This document shows, piece by piece, positions 49,884 through 58,879 of a DNA stretch of 64,000 nucleotides. Origin of the DNA: Lachnospiraceae bacterium UBA7086. GTDB taxonomy: Bacteria > Bacillota > Clostridia > Lachnospirales > Lachnospiraceae. The notes below the pieces were generated by a model. The model was given only the letters and a program-made list of their open reading frames with translations. It was not told the origin of the DNA and did not search any database. Positions within the stretch are counted from its first letter, which is position 1, and each line of letters begins with the position of its first letter. The stretch is from positions 1 through 64,000 of the forward strand of contig DKZA01000041.1 of assembly GCA_002492525.1 (NCBI GenBank). The letters run 5' to 3'. The position numbers were made by a program, and so were the translations under genes.

Positions 49884-51110
49884 ATGCTGGCTACATTGAT
49901 ACCGTTTTTTGACAAGGATATGAAGGTTCGTGCATACTCCTTATTTTCCCAGAAAGAAAACAGCCTTTTGAATCCGCCGATATTTGGCACAAGCAGTGCT
50001 ACCGGACTGGCGGAGATTGAGGGGTTGGATATCGTGCGCAATATTGGCATTGATACGTTATCGCCCGGTACGGATGTACTCATACCGGTGAATCATATCG
50101 CAATCTTTTCCGATCTGGAATCACAGTGTGAAGATCTGCAGGGCAGGCTGGTACTGCTGTTTGATAAGTCTATTGAAAATACGGAGGCTTATCGGAAACG
50201 TCTTGCGGAATTGAAAGAAAAAGGTTTTAAGCTGGCTATCATGAAGCTTCCGGTGAATGAACTGGAACAGAACAGAGAGCTGCTGGCGCTGATGGATTAT
50301 ATTATACTGGATCAAAAGAAAGTGGATGTTTCCAAAGCAAAGATTTATTTTAGGCATTTGTATCCGAATCTTATCATATGCGTGGGCAATATCCAGAGTC
50401 AGGAAATTTTTGACGAGTTGAAAGACGATGAGAGTTTCCAGTATTTTGAGGGATCTTTTTACCGTATTCCTATTAACAAAGGCGAGACAGAAGTATCCCC
50501 TCTTAAGATCAATTATCTGGAATTGATGAATATTGTTAATGATGTGGATTTTGAACTGACCAAGGCGGCTGATGTCATTGGCCGTGATACGGCTCTGGTG
50601 GTGGAGCTGCTTAAGATGGTCAATCATATTGCGATTAACTCTGAGGTTACATCCATCCGTCATGCGGCGGCAATCTTAGGCCAGAGAGAGTTGAAAAAAT
50701 GGATTAACACCGTTATTACCAAAGAACTGTGTGCTGACAGACCCAACGAAGTCGCAAGAACATCCATGCTGCGGGCGAAATTTATGGAATGTCTGGCGCC
50801 TGTTTTCGGGCTGGGTGCGAAGGCATCAGAGGTATTTTTGATGGGCCTGTTCTCCATACTGGATATTATTTTGAGCATGCCGATGGAAGAGGCTTTGAAG
50901 AAAGTCAATGTGAGCAAGGAGATTTCGGATGCGCTGGTATATCAGAAGGGCGAGCTGGCGAATATCTATTCCTTTGTGATCAGCTATGAGGCGGCTGACT
51001 GGCAGGAGATCAGCAGACAGCTCATCGTATTAAATGTTGATACGAACACGATTTATCAGGCTTATACAGAGACCGTATGTTGGTATAAATCCATGTTTTT
51101 TGAAAACTAA
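49884..51110 (+). CDS. EAL-HDOD (YuxH-like) signalling protein
   Basis: This 408-residue protein has an EAL-like N-terminal half (about 1-200) that ends in FEGSFYRIP and an HDOD domain (about 205-400; YLELMNIVNDVDFELTKAADVIGRDTALVVELLKMVNHIAINSEVTSIRHAAAILGQRELKKWI). No intact EAL catalytic signature is seen, so it probably does not cleave c-di-GMP but may bind it or a partner. GGGGGG lies ahead of the ATG. Its place between the SAH deaminase and SAH hydrolase genes has no obvious metabolic reason. Confidence 0.88.
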   Translation: MLATLIPFFDKDMKVRAYSLFSQKENSLLNPPIFGTSSATGLAEIEGLDIVRNIGIDTLSPGTDVLIPVNHIAIFSDLESQCEDLQGRLVLLFDKSIENTEAYRKRLAELKEKGFKLAIMKLPVNELEQNRELLALMDYIILDQKKVDVSKAKIYFRHLYPNLIICVGNIQSQEIFDELKDDESFQYFEGSFYRIPINKGETEVSPLKINYLELMNIVNDVDFELTKAADVIGRDTALVVELLKMVNHIAINSEVTSIRHAAAILGQRELKKWINTVITKELCADRPNEVARTSMLRAKFMECLAPVFGLGAKASEVFLMGLFSILDIILSMPMEEALKKVNVSKEISDALVYQKGELANIYSFVISYEAADWQEISRQLIVLNVDTNTIYQAYTETVCWYKSMFFEN

Positions 51111-51149
51111 AAGTTGATAACGGCTGTTGGCGGCCGTTGATCATAAAAC

Positions 51150-51177
51150 AGTGATGATAGGACAGACGACCATCACT
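51150..51177 (+). promoter_or_regulatory. Hairpin in the leader of ahcY
   Basis: AGTGATG (51150-51156) pairs with CATCACT (51171-51177), followed by A/T-rich sequence. A further AACGGC/GCCGTT hairpin lies at 51119-51138. Together they may end the previous transcript or regulate ahcY. They do not match the SAH or SAM riboswitch patterns I know. Confidence 0.35.
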
Positions 51178-51223
51178 ATAATAAAAATTCGGCTGATTAA
51201 GAATCTTTAGGAGGAAACTATTT

Positions 51224-52471
51224 ATGAGTAGCGAAATCAGAGACATTAATCTTGCCGAGTCCGGTGAGAGAAAAATCGAGTGGGTCAAGAGAAACTGTGA
51301 TCTGCTCCGTACACTGGAAAAGGAATTCAGTGAGACGAAACCGTTTGCAGGCAAGAAGGTAACGCTTTCCGTGCACTTGGAGGCTAAGACAGCTTATCTG
51401 TGTCTGGTGCTGGCAGCAGGCGGCGCCCAGATGTATGTGACGGGTTCTAATCCGTTATCTACACAAGATGATGTGGCGGCTGCACTGGTGAAGGCGGGAC
51501 TTGAGGTTCACGCCTGGTATGATGCAACGGATGAGGAATACAATAATCATATTCGTGCGGTATTGGAGGCTGGCCCCAATATCATCATTGATGATGGCGG
51601 TGATCTGGTGAACATGGTGCATAAAGAAATGAAGCACTTGATTCCGAATATCATCGGCGGCTGTGAGGAGACCACGACAGGCATTATCCGCTTAGAGGCG
51701 ATGAACAAGGCGGGAGAATTGAAATTCCCTATGGTTCGTGTCAACAATGCGGCATGTAAGCATTTCTTTGACAACAGATATGGAACCGGTCAGTCTGTAT
51801 GGGACGGCATCAACAGAACTACCAATCTGATTGTAGCAGGTAAGATTGTGGTTGTGGCAGGTTACGGCTGGTGCGGTAAAGGTACGGCTATGCGTGCCAA
51901 AGGTCTGGGTGCCAGGGTAATTGTTACGGAGATTGATCCGATTAAGGCCATCGAGGCAGTGATGGACGGATTCGATGTAATGTCCATGAAGGAAGCTGCT
52001 AAAGTGGGAGATTTCTTTGTGACAGTGACGGGCTGTGACGGCGTTATTGATAAAGAAGACTTTGCGGAAATGAAAGAAGGCGCTATCCTGTGCAACGCAG
52101 GACACTTTGACTGCGAAATTGACATGGCATGGCTGAAGGCCAATGCGGTGGAGACCAGAGAGCAGCGTAAGAACATTATGGGTTATAAACTGCCTACCGG
52201 TCAGTGGATCTTCGTACTGGCGGAAGGCCGTCTTGTGAATCTGGCAGCAGGCGACGGACATCCCGCAGAGATTATGGATATGAGCTTTGCAATCCAGGCT
52301 TTGTCTGCAAAATATCTGGTGGAACATGCCAATGAGCTGACCGAGAAATTGATTGATGTGCCGGAGGAAGTGGACAAGGACGTGGCAAAGAGAAAGTTAG
52401 CGTTCCTTGGCAAAGAGATTGATGTACTCACACCGGAGCAGGAGAGATATCTGAATAGTTATGCACTGTAA
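51224..52471 (+). CDS. ahcY: Adenosylhomocysteinase (possibly S-inosylhomocysteine hydrolase)
   Basis: This 415-residue enzyme has the AhcY fold: substrate part with SVHLEAKTAYL, GCEETTTGI and VNNAACKHFFDNRYGTGQS, NAD loop VVVAGYGWCGKGTAMRAKGLG (about 210-230), NAGHFDCEID and DGHPAEIMDMSFA. The reversible reaction splits SAH to adenosine and homocysteine. It is the short form without the insert of about 40 residues seen in many AhcY proteins. Similar archaeal short forms prefer S-inosylhomocysteine, and a deaminase gene lies close by, so SIH may be the real substrate. AGGAGGAAA precedes the ATG. Confidence 0.94.
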   Translation: MSSEIRDINLAESGERKIEWVKRNCDLLRTLEKEFSETKPFAGKKVTLSVHLEAKTAYLCLVLAAGGAQMYVTGSNPLSTQDDVAAALVKAGLEVHAWYDATDEEYNNHIRAVLEAGPNIIIDDGGDLVNMVHKEMKHLIPNIIGGCEETTTGIIRLEAMNKAGELKFPMVRVNNAACKHFFDNRYGTGQSVWDGINRTTNLIVAGKIVVVAGYGWCGKGTAMRAKGLGARVIVTEIDPIKAIEAVMDGFDVMSMKEAAKVGDFFVTVTGCDGVIDKEDFAEMKEGAILCNAGHFDCEIDMAWLKANAVETREQRKNIMGYKLPTGQWIFVLAEGRLVNLAAGDGHPAEIMDMSFAIQALSAKYLVEHANELTEKLIDVPEEVDKDVAKRKLAFLGKEIDVLTPEQERYLNSYAL

Positions 52472-52493
52472 TGTGTTGATGAAATAAGTATAA

Positions 52494-52526
52494 GATCCGC
52501 ATCCTATTTTCAGGATGCGGATTTTG
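52494..52526. terminator. Strong terminator after ahcY, bidirectional
   Basis: An 11-bp perfect stem (ATCCGCATCCT at 52495-52505, AGGATGCGGAT at 52512-52522) is followed by TTT. It separates ahcY from the converging ATPase gene. Confidence 0.85.
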
Positions 52527-52528
52527 TG

Positions 52529-53758
52529 CTAAAATTTTTCTTCTCGCAGCATAAAGTCCATTATATTTACGTGTTCAATCCCATTACGTTTTTGTAATAA
52601 ATAATCGGTGGTGACAATATATTTTTTGTAATTGTCTCTTATGCCTTCGAGGGCACGGTATTCTCGCTCTTCGGTTTCTTTGCTAAGTGCAATGGTATAT
52701 GCGGTCTGAACGTATGAGTAATTAAGTTCCTTATCCCGTAGTATAAAGTCACATTCTAATTTCCCGATTCGGCCAACGCTCACAGCATAGTCCAGGCTTT
52801 TCGCATAAAAATAGATAATATTTTCCAGCGTTGGACCAAAGTTTATTCGGTTATCGGTATTTAACACAAAATAAAAGCTAAGATCTGCCAGATAATATTT
52901 TTTTTCGCCTGACAATGCACGTTTGGACTTCATATCAAACCGGTTACATTCATAAAGGATTTTTGCATCAATTAATGTTTGAATATATCTCGTAATTGTA
53001 TTGCGTCCAATTGCAATGCCGGTTTTTACAAGTGCCTTATACAGGCTGTTGATGCTTGTTGTTGAACCGAAGTTATTAATAATAAAGTTTCGGACGGTTT
53101 CAAAGCCCGCAGTATCTTTTATCTTTACCCTTCGGCGAATATCTTTTTCAAAAATCTCTCTGACAACCTCATTTACATAGGTTTTTTTGGCAGATATTTC
53201 GTCAATCTGTATTGTTCTGGGAAAACCGCCTTCAAGAATATATTGATTCAGTTCAATCAGGAGATTGGGATTTATTTCTTTATGATAAAATTCTTTCATG
53301 TGTACATATTCTTCAAAACTCAGAGTGTATACCTCGAATTCGATATATCGCCCTGTAAGCTTTGTCACTAGTTCTCCACTCAACATATAGGAATTAGAAC
53401 CCGTAATAAAAATAGACAGGCGGCCATCTGTCCGAAAACCATTTAATACTTCTTCAAATCCTTTTACGTTTTGTACTTCATCAATAAATAAATAATAAAC
53501 CCTATTATCTTGTAATTTAGAATCTATTAGATTTTCTAGTGCGTCAGCAGTTTTAATTTTATGATAAGGCCGTGAATCCAAATCAATGTATATAATATTT
53601 TCATCTTTTATTCCGCGAGCCTTAAGTTCATCGGCAATCATTTCCATGAGACTCGACTTACCGCATCTTCGGACACCGGAAATAACTTTTATCAAATCAT
53701 AAGCATCATAGAAAGGTCTTATTTTTTTAAGATATTTTTCACGTTTATATAAATTCAT
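52529..53758 (-). CDS. AAA-type ATP-binding protein with DUF4143
   Basis: This 409-residue protein has an N-terminal AAA domain with Walker A SGVRRCGKSSLM and Walker B YYLFIDEVQNV, an arginine-rich small domain, then DUF4143 (about 195-370) with a winged-helix and a nuclease-like C-terminal segment ending RNGIEHVNIMDFML. This family is widespread in Firmicutes and archaea and often varies in copy number; its function is unclear, perhaps in stress or mobile-element control. The ATG at 53758 has CAGGAG 11 bases upstream; an in-frame extension to 53827 is less likely. Its A/T-rich base use differs from its neighbours, hinting at transfer. Confidence 0.92.
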   Translation of the reverse strand: MNLYKREKYLKKIRPFYDAYDLIKVISGVRRCGKSSLMEMIADELKARGIKDENIIYIDLDSRPYHKIKTADALENLIDSKLQDNRVYYLFIDEVQNVKGFEEVLNGFRTDGRLSIFITGSNSYMLSGELVTKLTGRYIEFEVYTLSFEEYVHMKEFYHKEINPNLLIELNQYILEGGFPRTIQIDEISAKKTYVNEVVREIFEKDIRRRVKIKDTAGFETVRNFIINNFGSTTSINSLYKALVKTGIAIGRNTITRYIQTLIDAKILYECNRFDMKSKRALSGEKKYYLADLSFYFVLNTDNRINFGPTLENIIYFYAKSLDYAVSVGRIGKLECDFILRDKELNYSYVQTAYTIALSKETEEREYRALEGIRDNYKKYIVTTDYLLQKRNGIEHVNIMDFMLREEKF

Positions 53759-53950
53759 ACAGTGTTGTACTCCTGTTTTATTCAGACTTGTAATATTATT
53801 ATACTCGCTGTCTATTAAAAAATCCACGTTTATCGTTACAATTTTTTCATTTTTAGAAATAATTGTAACGATAACTAAGAATTTTGGCTTGAAAAATAAT
53901 TGTTTCCAGTCATATTGTACCTTCAGAATGTAAAATTTCTCAAATAATGA
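53759..53950. other. A/T-rich divergent spacer
   Basis: This spacer lies between the ATPase gene and the BlaI promoter. It shows no open frame or repeat that I can support. Confidence 0.3.
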
Positions 53951-53979
53951 TTGACAAACAGTGTCTACGCATGTAAACT
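53951..53979 (+). promoter_or_regulatory. Promoter of the blaI-type operon
   Basis: TTGACA (53951-53956) and TAAACT (53974-53979) are 17 bp apart. The first operator copy (53963-53978) overlies the spacer and -10. Confidence 0.75.
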
Positions 53980-54004
53980 ATAGAAAGAGTCTACAGCCGT
54001 AGAC
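53963..54004. promoter_or_regulatory. Two BlaI/MecI-type operator copies
   Basis: The 16-bp palindrome GTCTACAGCCGTAGAC at 53989-54004 is perfect in its 6-bp arms, and a degenerate copy (GTCTAC-N4-GTAAAC) lies at 53963-53978. Centres are 26 bp apart. The TAC..GTA core is that of BlaI/MecI/CopY sites. Location over and just after the promoter fits repression. Confidence 0.75.
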
Positions 54005-54085
54005 AAAAGAAACGGGAAGATTAAAGTTATGTGAAGAAAACATACTGATTTAGATTTAACAGTAACAGGACGGGGAGGCAACACA

Positions 54086-54457
54086 GTGATTGATAAGAAA
54101 ATATCAGATGCAGAACTGGAAATCTTAGAAGTACTCTGGGCGGCAGGAGAAGCGCTAAATGCCAACGACATTCGCGCACGGCTCAATCAAAAGAAAGACT
54201 GGGAGCGGACTACGGTTCTGACATTGATCAGACGGCTTTTGGATAAAGGTGTGATCTCACAGGAGAAGAGGGAAGTATATTATTATACGCCCTGTATGGA
54301 GCGCAGTGCTTATGTGAAAGAGGAGACCAAAAGCTTTGTAAATAAATTCTTTAAGGGCAGCGCAAAAAATCTGGCGGCGGCTCTGATTGCGGATGAGAAT
54401 ATGTCGAAAGAGGAAATGGATGAATTGAGAAAATATTTTAAAGACAGTTTTCAGTAG
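54086..54457 (+). CDS. BlaI/MecI/CopY family transcriptional repressor
   Basis: This 123-residue protein is a winged-helix repressor (ISDAELEILEVLWAAGEALNANDIRARLNQKKDWERTTVLTLIRRLLDKGVISQEKREVYYYTP) with a C-terminal dimer helix pair ending MSKEEMDELRKYF. It starts at GTG with GGGGAGG six to twelve bases ahead. In BlaI/BlaR1 systems the membrane protease encoded next cleaves or triggers cleavage of the repressor. The operator copies at 53963-54004 suggest autoregulation. Confidence 0.94.
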   Translation: MIDKKISDAELEILEVLWAAGEALNANDIRARLNQKKDWERTTVLTLIRRLLDKGVISQEKREVYYYTPCMERSAYVKEETKSFVNKFFKGSAKNLAAALIADENMSKEEMDELRKYFKDSFQ

Positions 54458-54514
54458 AAAAGCAATAACTGTTCGGATATGGGACTCATATGACGGGAAA
54501 AGGAGTGAGGATAG

Positions 54515-56881
54515 ATGGTTCAGATATTTCGTGTGATTTTGTCATTATCAATATCCGGTGGATTGATCGGGCTTTTGATCATGTTGCTGCGTCCGATGAC
54601 CAGGCGGTTTTTTGCAAAGAAATGGACTTATTATCTATGGCTGCTGGTACTTGTGCGGATGATGGTGCCGGTGCATGTGGATTTGAATATGATGGAATAT
54701 TTATCTGGGACGCTGGCGCAGATGGGAAGTCTGCAGAATAGCGGGGAAAATGTCTCGGACAGCGGCATATCGAACGGAATAACCCCGGTCAGCCGTGATG
54801 GGACCGTGCCGGATCAGACAGCGGGGCATGAGAGCGCTAAGGCAGAATTAGAAGCGGCAGGCAGAGGAGGTGCCGAGGCAGAATCAGGAAAGGCAGATAA
54901 AAAGGATATGCTTTTCCGGATTGCGGGTATCTTGTGGATTTCCGGCATCTTTTTATCAGCGGCATGGAGGATGTATACGTATAGAGGATTTGTCAGGGGT
55001 ATTCGGGCGGATTGTATCCCTGTCACGGAAGAGAGCTTATTGGCGGCCAGTACGGATATTCAAAGAAGACTGAATATCGGAAGCAGAGTACCGCTTTATA
55101 AGAGCGGAGCAGTAAACAGTCCCATGCTGATTGGAGTTAGAAGACCTTGTATCATATTGCCGCCAGAACTTCTTACAGAGATGGCGGGAGGAAAAAATGA
55201 AATCCGTCTGATTCTGCATCATGAACTGGTGCATTATAAGCGGCGGGATATCTGGTATAAATGGCTGTTTCAGGCGGTGCTCTGTATTCATTGGTTTAAT
55301 CCTCTGTTATATTGGTTTAACCGTAAGTTTCATGTTGACTGTGAACTCGCCTGCGATGAGATGGTGATGACCATTTTGACAGAGGAAGGCCGCAAGGCTT
55401 ACGGCAACGTACTCCTGGATGTGGCGGATAAATATTTTCTGGATCATGCTGTGACAGCACATAAGAATGTACCTGCTATGACACTTCTGGAAGAAAAGCG
55501 GACATTGAAGGAAAGACTGCGGGGAATTGTGCAGTATCATAAGAAGGGAGTTACGGTTACGATTTGTTCCCTGATGGTACTGACAATGTTGATCATTGCA
55601 GCGATAATATGCGGTGTGTCCGGTTTGCGGATTCATACCGGTCAAATGGTTCTTTTGACAAACGAAACAGAATCTCCGGGATTTATGAGGCATATAGGCA
55701 ATCGCATATCGGATGTATCAGAAAATCTCCCGGATATTGCTTTCATAACGGGAGTCAACAAAAACGGAAACGCTTTTCAGATGTATGATGACGATACGCT
55801 GATTGCCGGGAACAGTGAAAGTGATGTCTGGAATGCACATTCTTACAAAGGCGGCGGCCAGAGCGTGGAATGTCAGAAATTTCGGCTGAATGGTTCCGAT
55901 GAATTGTGGATTATGTATGCCAATAAAGAAACCGTGCTGGAGATATCATCTTCTTTTACTTTACAGAAAGGCCGTTTTAAGATTGTGCATGTGACGCCGG
56001 ACGGGACAGTGCGCATACTCAATGAGAATGGCGGCAAGACCACCGAAGAGATAACCTTGCCCGAAGGCAGAAACCGTTTTAAGATTGTAGGACAGGAGGC
56101 ACAGTTGGAGGATCTCACGGTAGCTTACAGCAATATAAAGGAAAAGGATATTGACGGTATCTACAGAACCGAGACGGAAGAATATGGGAATCTGGTCATA
56201 ACGGGCGAAGAACCGCTGGATATGTCCAGAATAGAGGAATTGGGGGAAGCGTGTGTTTATCTGGAGGATGAGGAAGTCAGCAGGCTCTGCCAGTTAATCT
56301 GGGAGGAGGATGTACACTTATCGGATGTTATCTGGCAGGATATGTTTGTTTATTCCGATAGTAAACTGACGACCCGTTATCTGCTGGAAGCGTTGCAAGC
56401 CGGCGGAATCAAGGAATTTGACAGCAGGATTCTGTGTATGATTGCCCCGTATATGGAGCAAGAAAATGTCAGCGAATGTTTCCGGCATCTGTTGGAACGA
56501 GGGAAAGTAGCGGAATCCGACTGGGAGGATATCTTTATTTATTCGGATGCGAGCTTGTCTGCCGAATATCTTGTGAAAGCTCTGCAAAACGGGAAAGTAA
56601 GCGATTTTGGAGATAAAGCCCTGGGTCAGATTTGTTATCAGGTATCGGTGGGATCTTTGACGGATATTGTGACGGCGCTTACCAAGGAGGAATTGTCTTT
56701 TAACGCTCTGTTGGAGCATATATTACCCTTTATACAGAAGCAGGGGGAGGCCGTTACTTGTGTCTGCTACTATATTGACCTGGGAAATATCCTCACGGAT
56801 GCTCAGCTGCGGGAGATAGAGGGATTTGTTTCAGAGGAGGACTTCTATCGGATTGTGGAATATAATGGGAAGAGGAAATAA
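54515..56881 (+). CDS. M56 family (BlaR1-like) sensor metalloprotease with repeat-bearing C-terminus
   Basis: This 788-residue protein has membrane helices at about 5-25, 36-55, 131-148 and 348-368. The zinc protease site HELVH is at 236-240, with a third ligand near CELACDEMV (about 280). The extracellular part (370-788) lacks the penicillin-binding sensor of BlaR1. It contains a segment of about 63 residues repeated in tandem (WQDMFVYSDSKLTTRYLLEALQ from 607, WEDIFIYSDASLSAEYLVKALQ from 670). The protein probably senses an unknown cell-wall signal and frees the BlaI-type repressor. AAAGGAGTGAGG lies ahead of the ATG. Confidence 0.9.
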   Translation: MVQIFRVILSLSISGGLIGLLIMLLRPMTRRFFAKKWTYYLWLLVLVRMMVPVHVDLNMMEYLSGTLAQMGSLQNSGENVSDSGISNGITPVSRDGTVPDQTAGHESAKAELEAAGRGGAEAESGKADKKDMLFRIAGILWISGIFLSAAWRMYTYRGFVRGIRADCIPVTEESLLAASTDIQRRLNIGSRVPLYKSGAVNSPMLIGVRRPCIILPPELLTEMAGGKNEIRLILHHELVHYKRRDIWYKWLFQAVLCIHWFNPLLYWFNRKFHVDCELACDEMVMTILTEEGRKAYGNVLLDVADKYFLDHAVTAHKNVPAMTLLEEKRTLKERLRGIVQYHKKGVTVTICSLMVLTMLIIAAIICGVSGLRIHTGQMVLLTNETESPGFMRHIGNRISDVSENLPDIAFITGVNKNGNAFQMYDDDTLIAGNSESDVWNAHSYKGGGQSVECQKFRLNGSDELWIMYANKETVLEISSSFTLQKGRFKIVHVTPDGTVRILNENGGKTTEEITLPEGRNRFKIVGQEAQLEDLTVAYSNIKEKDIDGIYRTETEEYGNLVITGEEPLDMSRIEELGEACVYLEDEEVSRLCQLIWEEDVHLSDVIWQDMFVYSDSKLTTRYLLEALQAGGIKEFDSRILCMIAPYMEQENVSECFRHLLERGKVAESDWEDIFIYSDASLSAEYLVKALQNGKVSDFGDKALGQICYQVSVGSLTDIVTALTKEELSFNALLEHILPFIQKQGEAVTCVCYYIDLGNILTDAQLREIEGFVSEEDFYRIVEYNGKRK

Positions 56882-56908
56882 AGGAAATGAGAACCTGATA
56901 AGAGAAAG

Positions 56909-56938
56909 GGGCTGTCCGGAGACGGATGGCTCTTTTTT
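56909..56938 (+). terminator. Terminator after the M56 gene
   Basis: A 10-bp stem with wobble pairs (GGGCTGTCCG with CGGATGGCTC) at 56909-56932 is followed by six T. It separates the BlaI/M56 pair from the ABC exporter. Confidence 0.75.
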
Positions 56939-57015
56939 AGCGAAAAAGGATGGCATCTATTTCAATATCAGTGTATACTTACGAAATATAAAAGGATTTT
57001 CAAAGGAGTATATGT

Positions 57016-58782
57016 ATGGAGACAAATACAAGAGCCTATAAGGCCGGAGAGTTATTGAAAAGATTTCTCCCTTATTATAAAAAATATTGGAAGATTGTAG
57101 TGATCGATCTGTTGTGTGCCGGTCTCACCACTGTCTGTGAACTGGTGCTGCCTATGATCATCCGCTTCCTGACCAACGAGGGCATGAACAATCTGGCGTC
57201 TCTGACGGTAACGATTATCCTGCGGCTGGGGGCTTTGTATCTGTGTCTGCGGATTGTGGATACTATGGCGAATTTCTATATGGCATACACAGGTCATGTG
57301 ATGGGTACACAGATTGAGACAGATATGCGACGGGACGCTTATGCCCATTTACAGAAGTTATCTAATACGTATTATAACAATACGAAAGTCGGACAGATTA
57401 TGGGCCGCATTACCAATGACCTTTTTGATGTGACGGAGTTTTCCCATCATTGTCCGGAGGAGTTTTTTATTGCGGGAATCAAAGCGGTAATTTCGTTTAT
57501 TATTTTGGCACAGATCAGTCTGGGACTTACGGTGATTATTTTTGTGATCGTGCCGATCATGGCAGTAACCTGTACGTTGATCAATCTGCGTCTGCGTGAG
57601 GCTTTCCGCAGACAGCGCGTGCAGATTGGGGAATTGAACGCGCGCATTGAGGACAGTCTGCTTGGGCAGAAGGTGGTGAAGGCCTTTACCAACGAGGAAA
57701 AAGAAAAGGAAAAATTTGAGGAAGATAACAGGAAATTTTATCAGATTAAGAAAGACACTTATAAGTTTATGGCGGCGTTTCATACTACTACCAGAGCTTT
57801 CGACGGGTTGATGTATCTGGTGCTTCTGATTGCCGGAGGACTCTTTATGATCAAGGGCAAGATTGCGCCCGGAGATTTGGTGGCTTACGTGATGTATGTG
57901 ACCACACTGATTGCTACCATCCGCAGGATCATAGAGTTTGCGGAGCAGTTTCAGCGGGGAATGACGGGAATTGAACGTTTTGTACAGATTATGGACAGTG
58001 ATATTGAGATTTTTGATGAACCGGATGCGGTGGCATGTGTGGAGCCGAAGGGCAATATTTCTTTCCACAATGTCAGCTTTGAATATCCGGATGACCATAA
58101 TGTAGTATTCAGGGGATTAAATCTGGAGATTAAGCAGGGAGAAAAGATAGCCATTGTGGGTCCTTCCGGCGGCGGTAAGACAACGCTGTGTAATCTGATT
58201 CCCCGTTTCTATGATATTGACGAGGGGGAGATACTTTTGGACGGCGTGAATATCCGTCATTATACCTTGAAGAGCCTGCGGCAGAATATCGGTATGGTAC
58301 AGCAGGACGTATATTTGTTCTCCGGCACGGTCTATGAAAATATTGCCTATGGCAGAGAAAATGCCACCAAAGAGGAAGTGATTGAGGCGGCGAAGAGAGC
58401 CGGTGCGCATGAGTTTGTGACGGCATTAAAAGATGGTTACGATACTTATGTGGGAGAACGCGGGGTGAAACTTTCCGGCGGACAGAAACAGCGTATCAGC
58501 ATTGCCAGGGTATTTTTAAAGAATCCGCCCATTTTGATTATGGACGAGGCCACTTCCGCTCTGGATAATGAGAGCGAATTTCAGGTGGCGAAGTCGCTTG
58601 AAGCTTTAGCCAAAGGCAGAACTACCATCACCATAGCCCACCGGCTTTCCAGTATCCGCAATTCCGACCGTATCCTGGTGCTGACGGAAGAAGGCATTGT
58701 GGAGGAAGGAACCCATGAGAGCCTGCTTGCGCTCGGCGGCATTTATCATCACTTCTATGTGACGGCCAACGAGTTGAAGTAG
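57016..58782 (+). CDS. ABC exporter, fused permease and ATPase
   Basis: This 588-residue half-transporter has six helices (about 20-305) and an ATPase with Walker A GPSGGGKTT, signature LSGGQKQR, Walker B ILIMDEATSALD and H-loop IAHRLS. It works as a dimer that exports a lipid, peptide or drug, like MsbA/Sav1866. CAAAGGAG lies ahead of the ATG. It follows the BlaI/M56 genes across a terminator, so it may be a target of the same stress response, though this is only by position. Confidence 0.95.
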   Translation: METNTRAYKAGELLKRFLPYYKKYWKIVVIDLLCAGLTTVCELVLPMIIRFLTNEGMNNLASLTVTIILRLGALYLCLRIVDTMANFYMAYTGHVMGTQIETDMRRDAYAHLQKLSNTYYNNTKVGQIMGRITNDLFDVTEFSHHCPEEFFIAGIKAVISFIILAQISLGLTVIIFVIVPIMAVTCTLINLRLREAFRRQRVQIGELNARIEDSLLGQKVVKAFTNEEKEKEKFEEDNRKFYQIKKDTYKFMAAFHTTTRAFDGLMYLVLLIAGGLFMIKGKIAPGDLVAYVMYVTTLIATIRRIIEFAEQFQRGMTGIERFVQIMDSDIEIFDEPDAVACVEPKGNISFHNVSFEYPDDHNVVFRGLNLEIKQGEKIAIVGPSGGGKTTLCNLIPRFYDIDEGEILLDGVNIRHYTLKSLRQNIGMVQQDVYLFSGTVYENIAYGRENATKEEVIEAAKRAGAHEFVTALKDGYDTYVGERGVKLSGGQKQRISIARVFLKNPPILIMDEATSALDNESEFQVAKSLEALAKGRTTITIAHRLSSIRNSDRILVLTEEGIVEEGTHESLLALGGIYHHFYVTANELK

Positions 58783-58879
58783 GGCGCGTGTTTGTCAGCA
58801 TTTTATGGAAGATATGGCGGAACGGATTAGGAGACGTGATGACAGACAGGTATGATAAATTTGAGGCAGAAAAATAGAC

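Noticed and set aside
51111..51223. Possible SAM/SAH riboswitch ahead of ahcY
   Set aside because: Only two simple hairpins are present; the conserved core elements of SAM-I or SAH riboswitches are not seen.
51692..52327. 211-codon minus-strand frame inside ahcY
   Set aside because: Antisense shadow of a strongly conserved enzyme gene.
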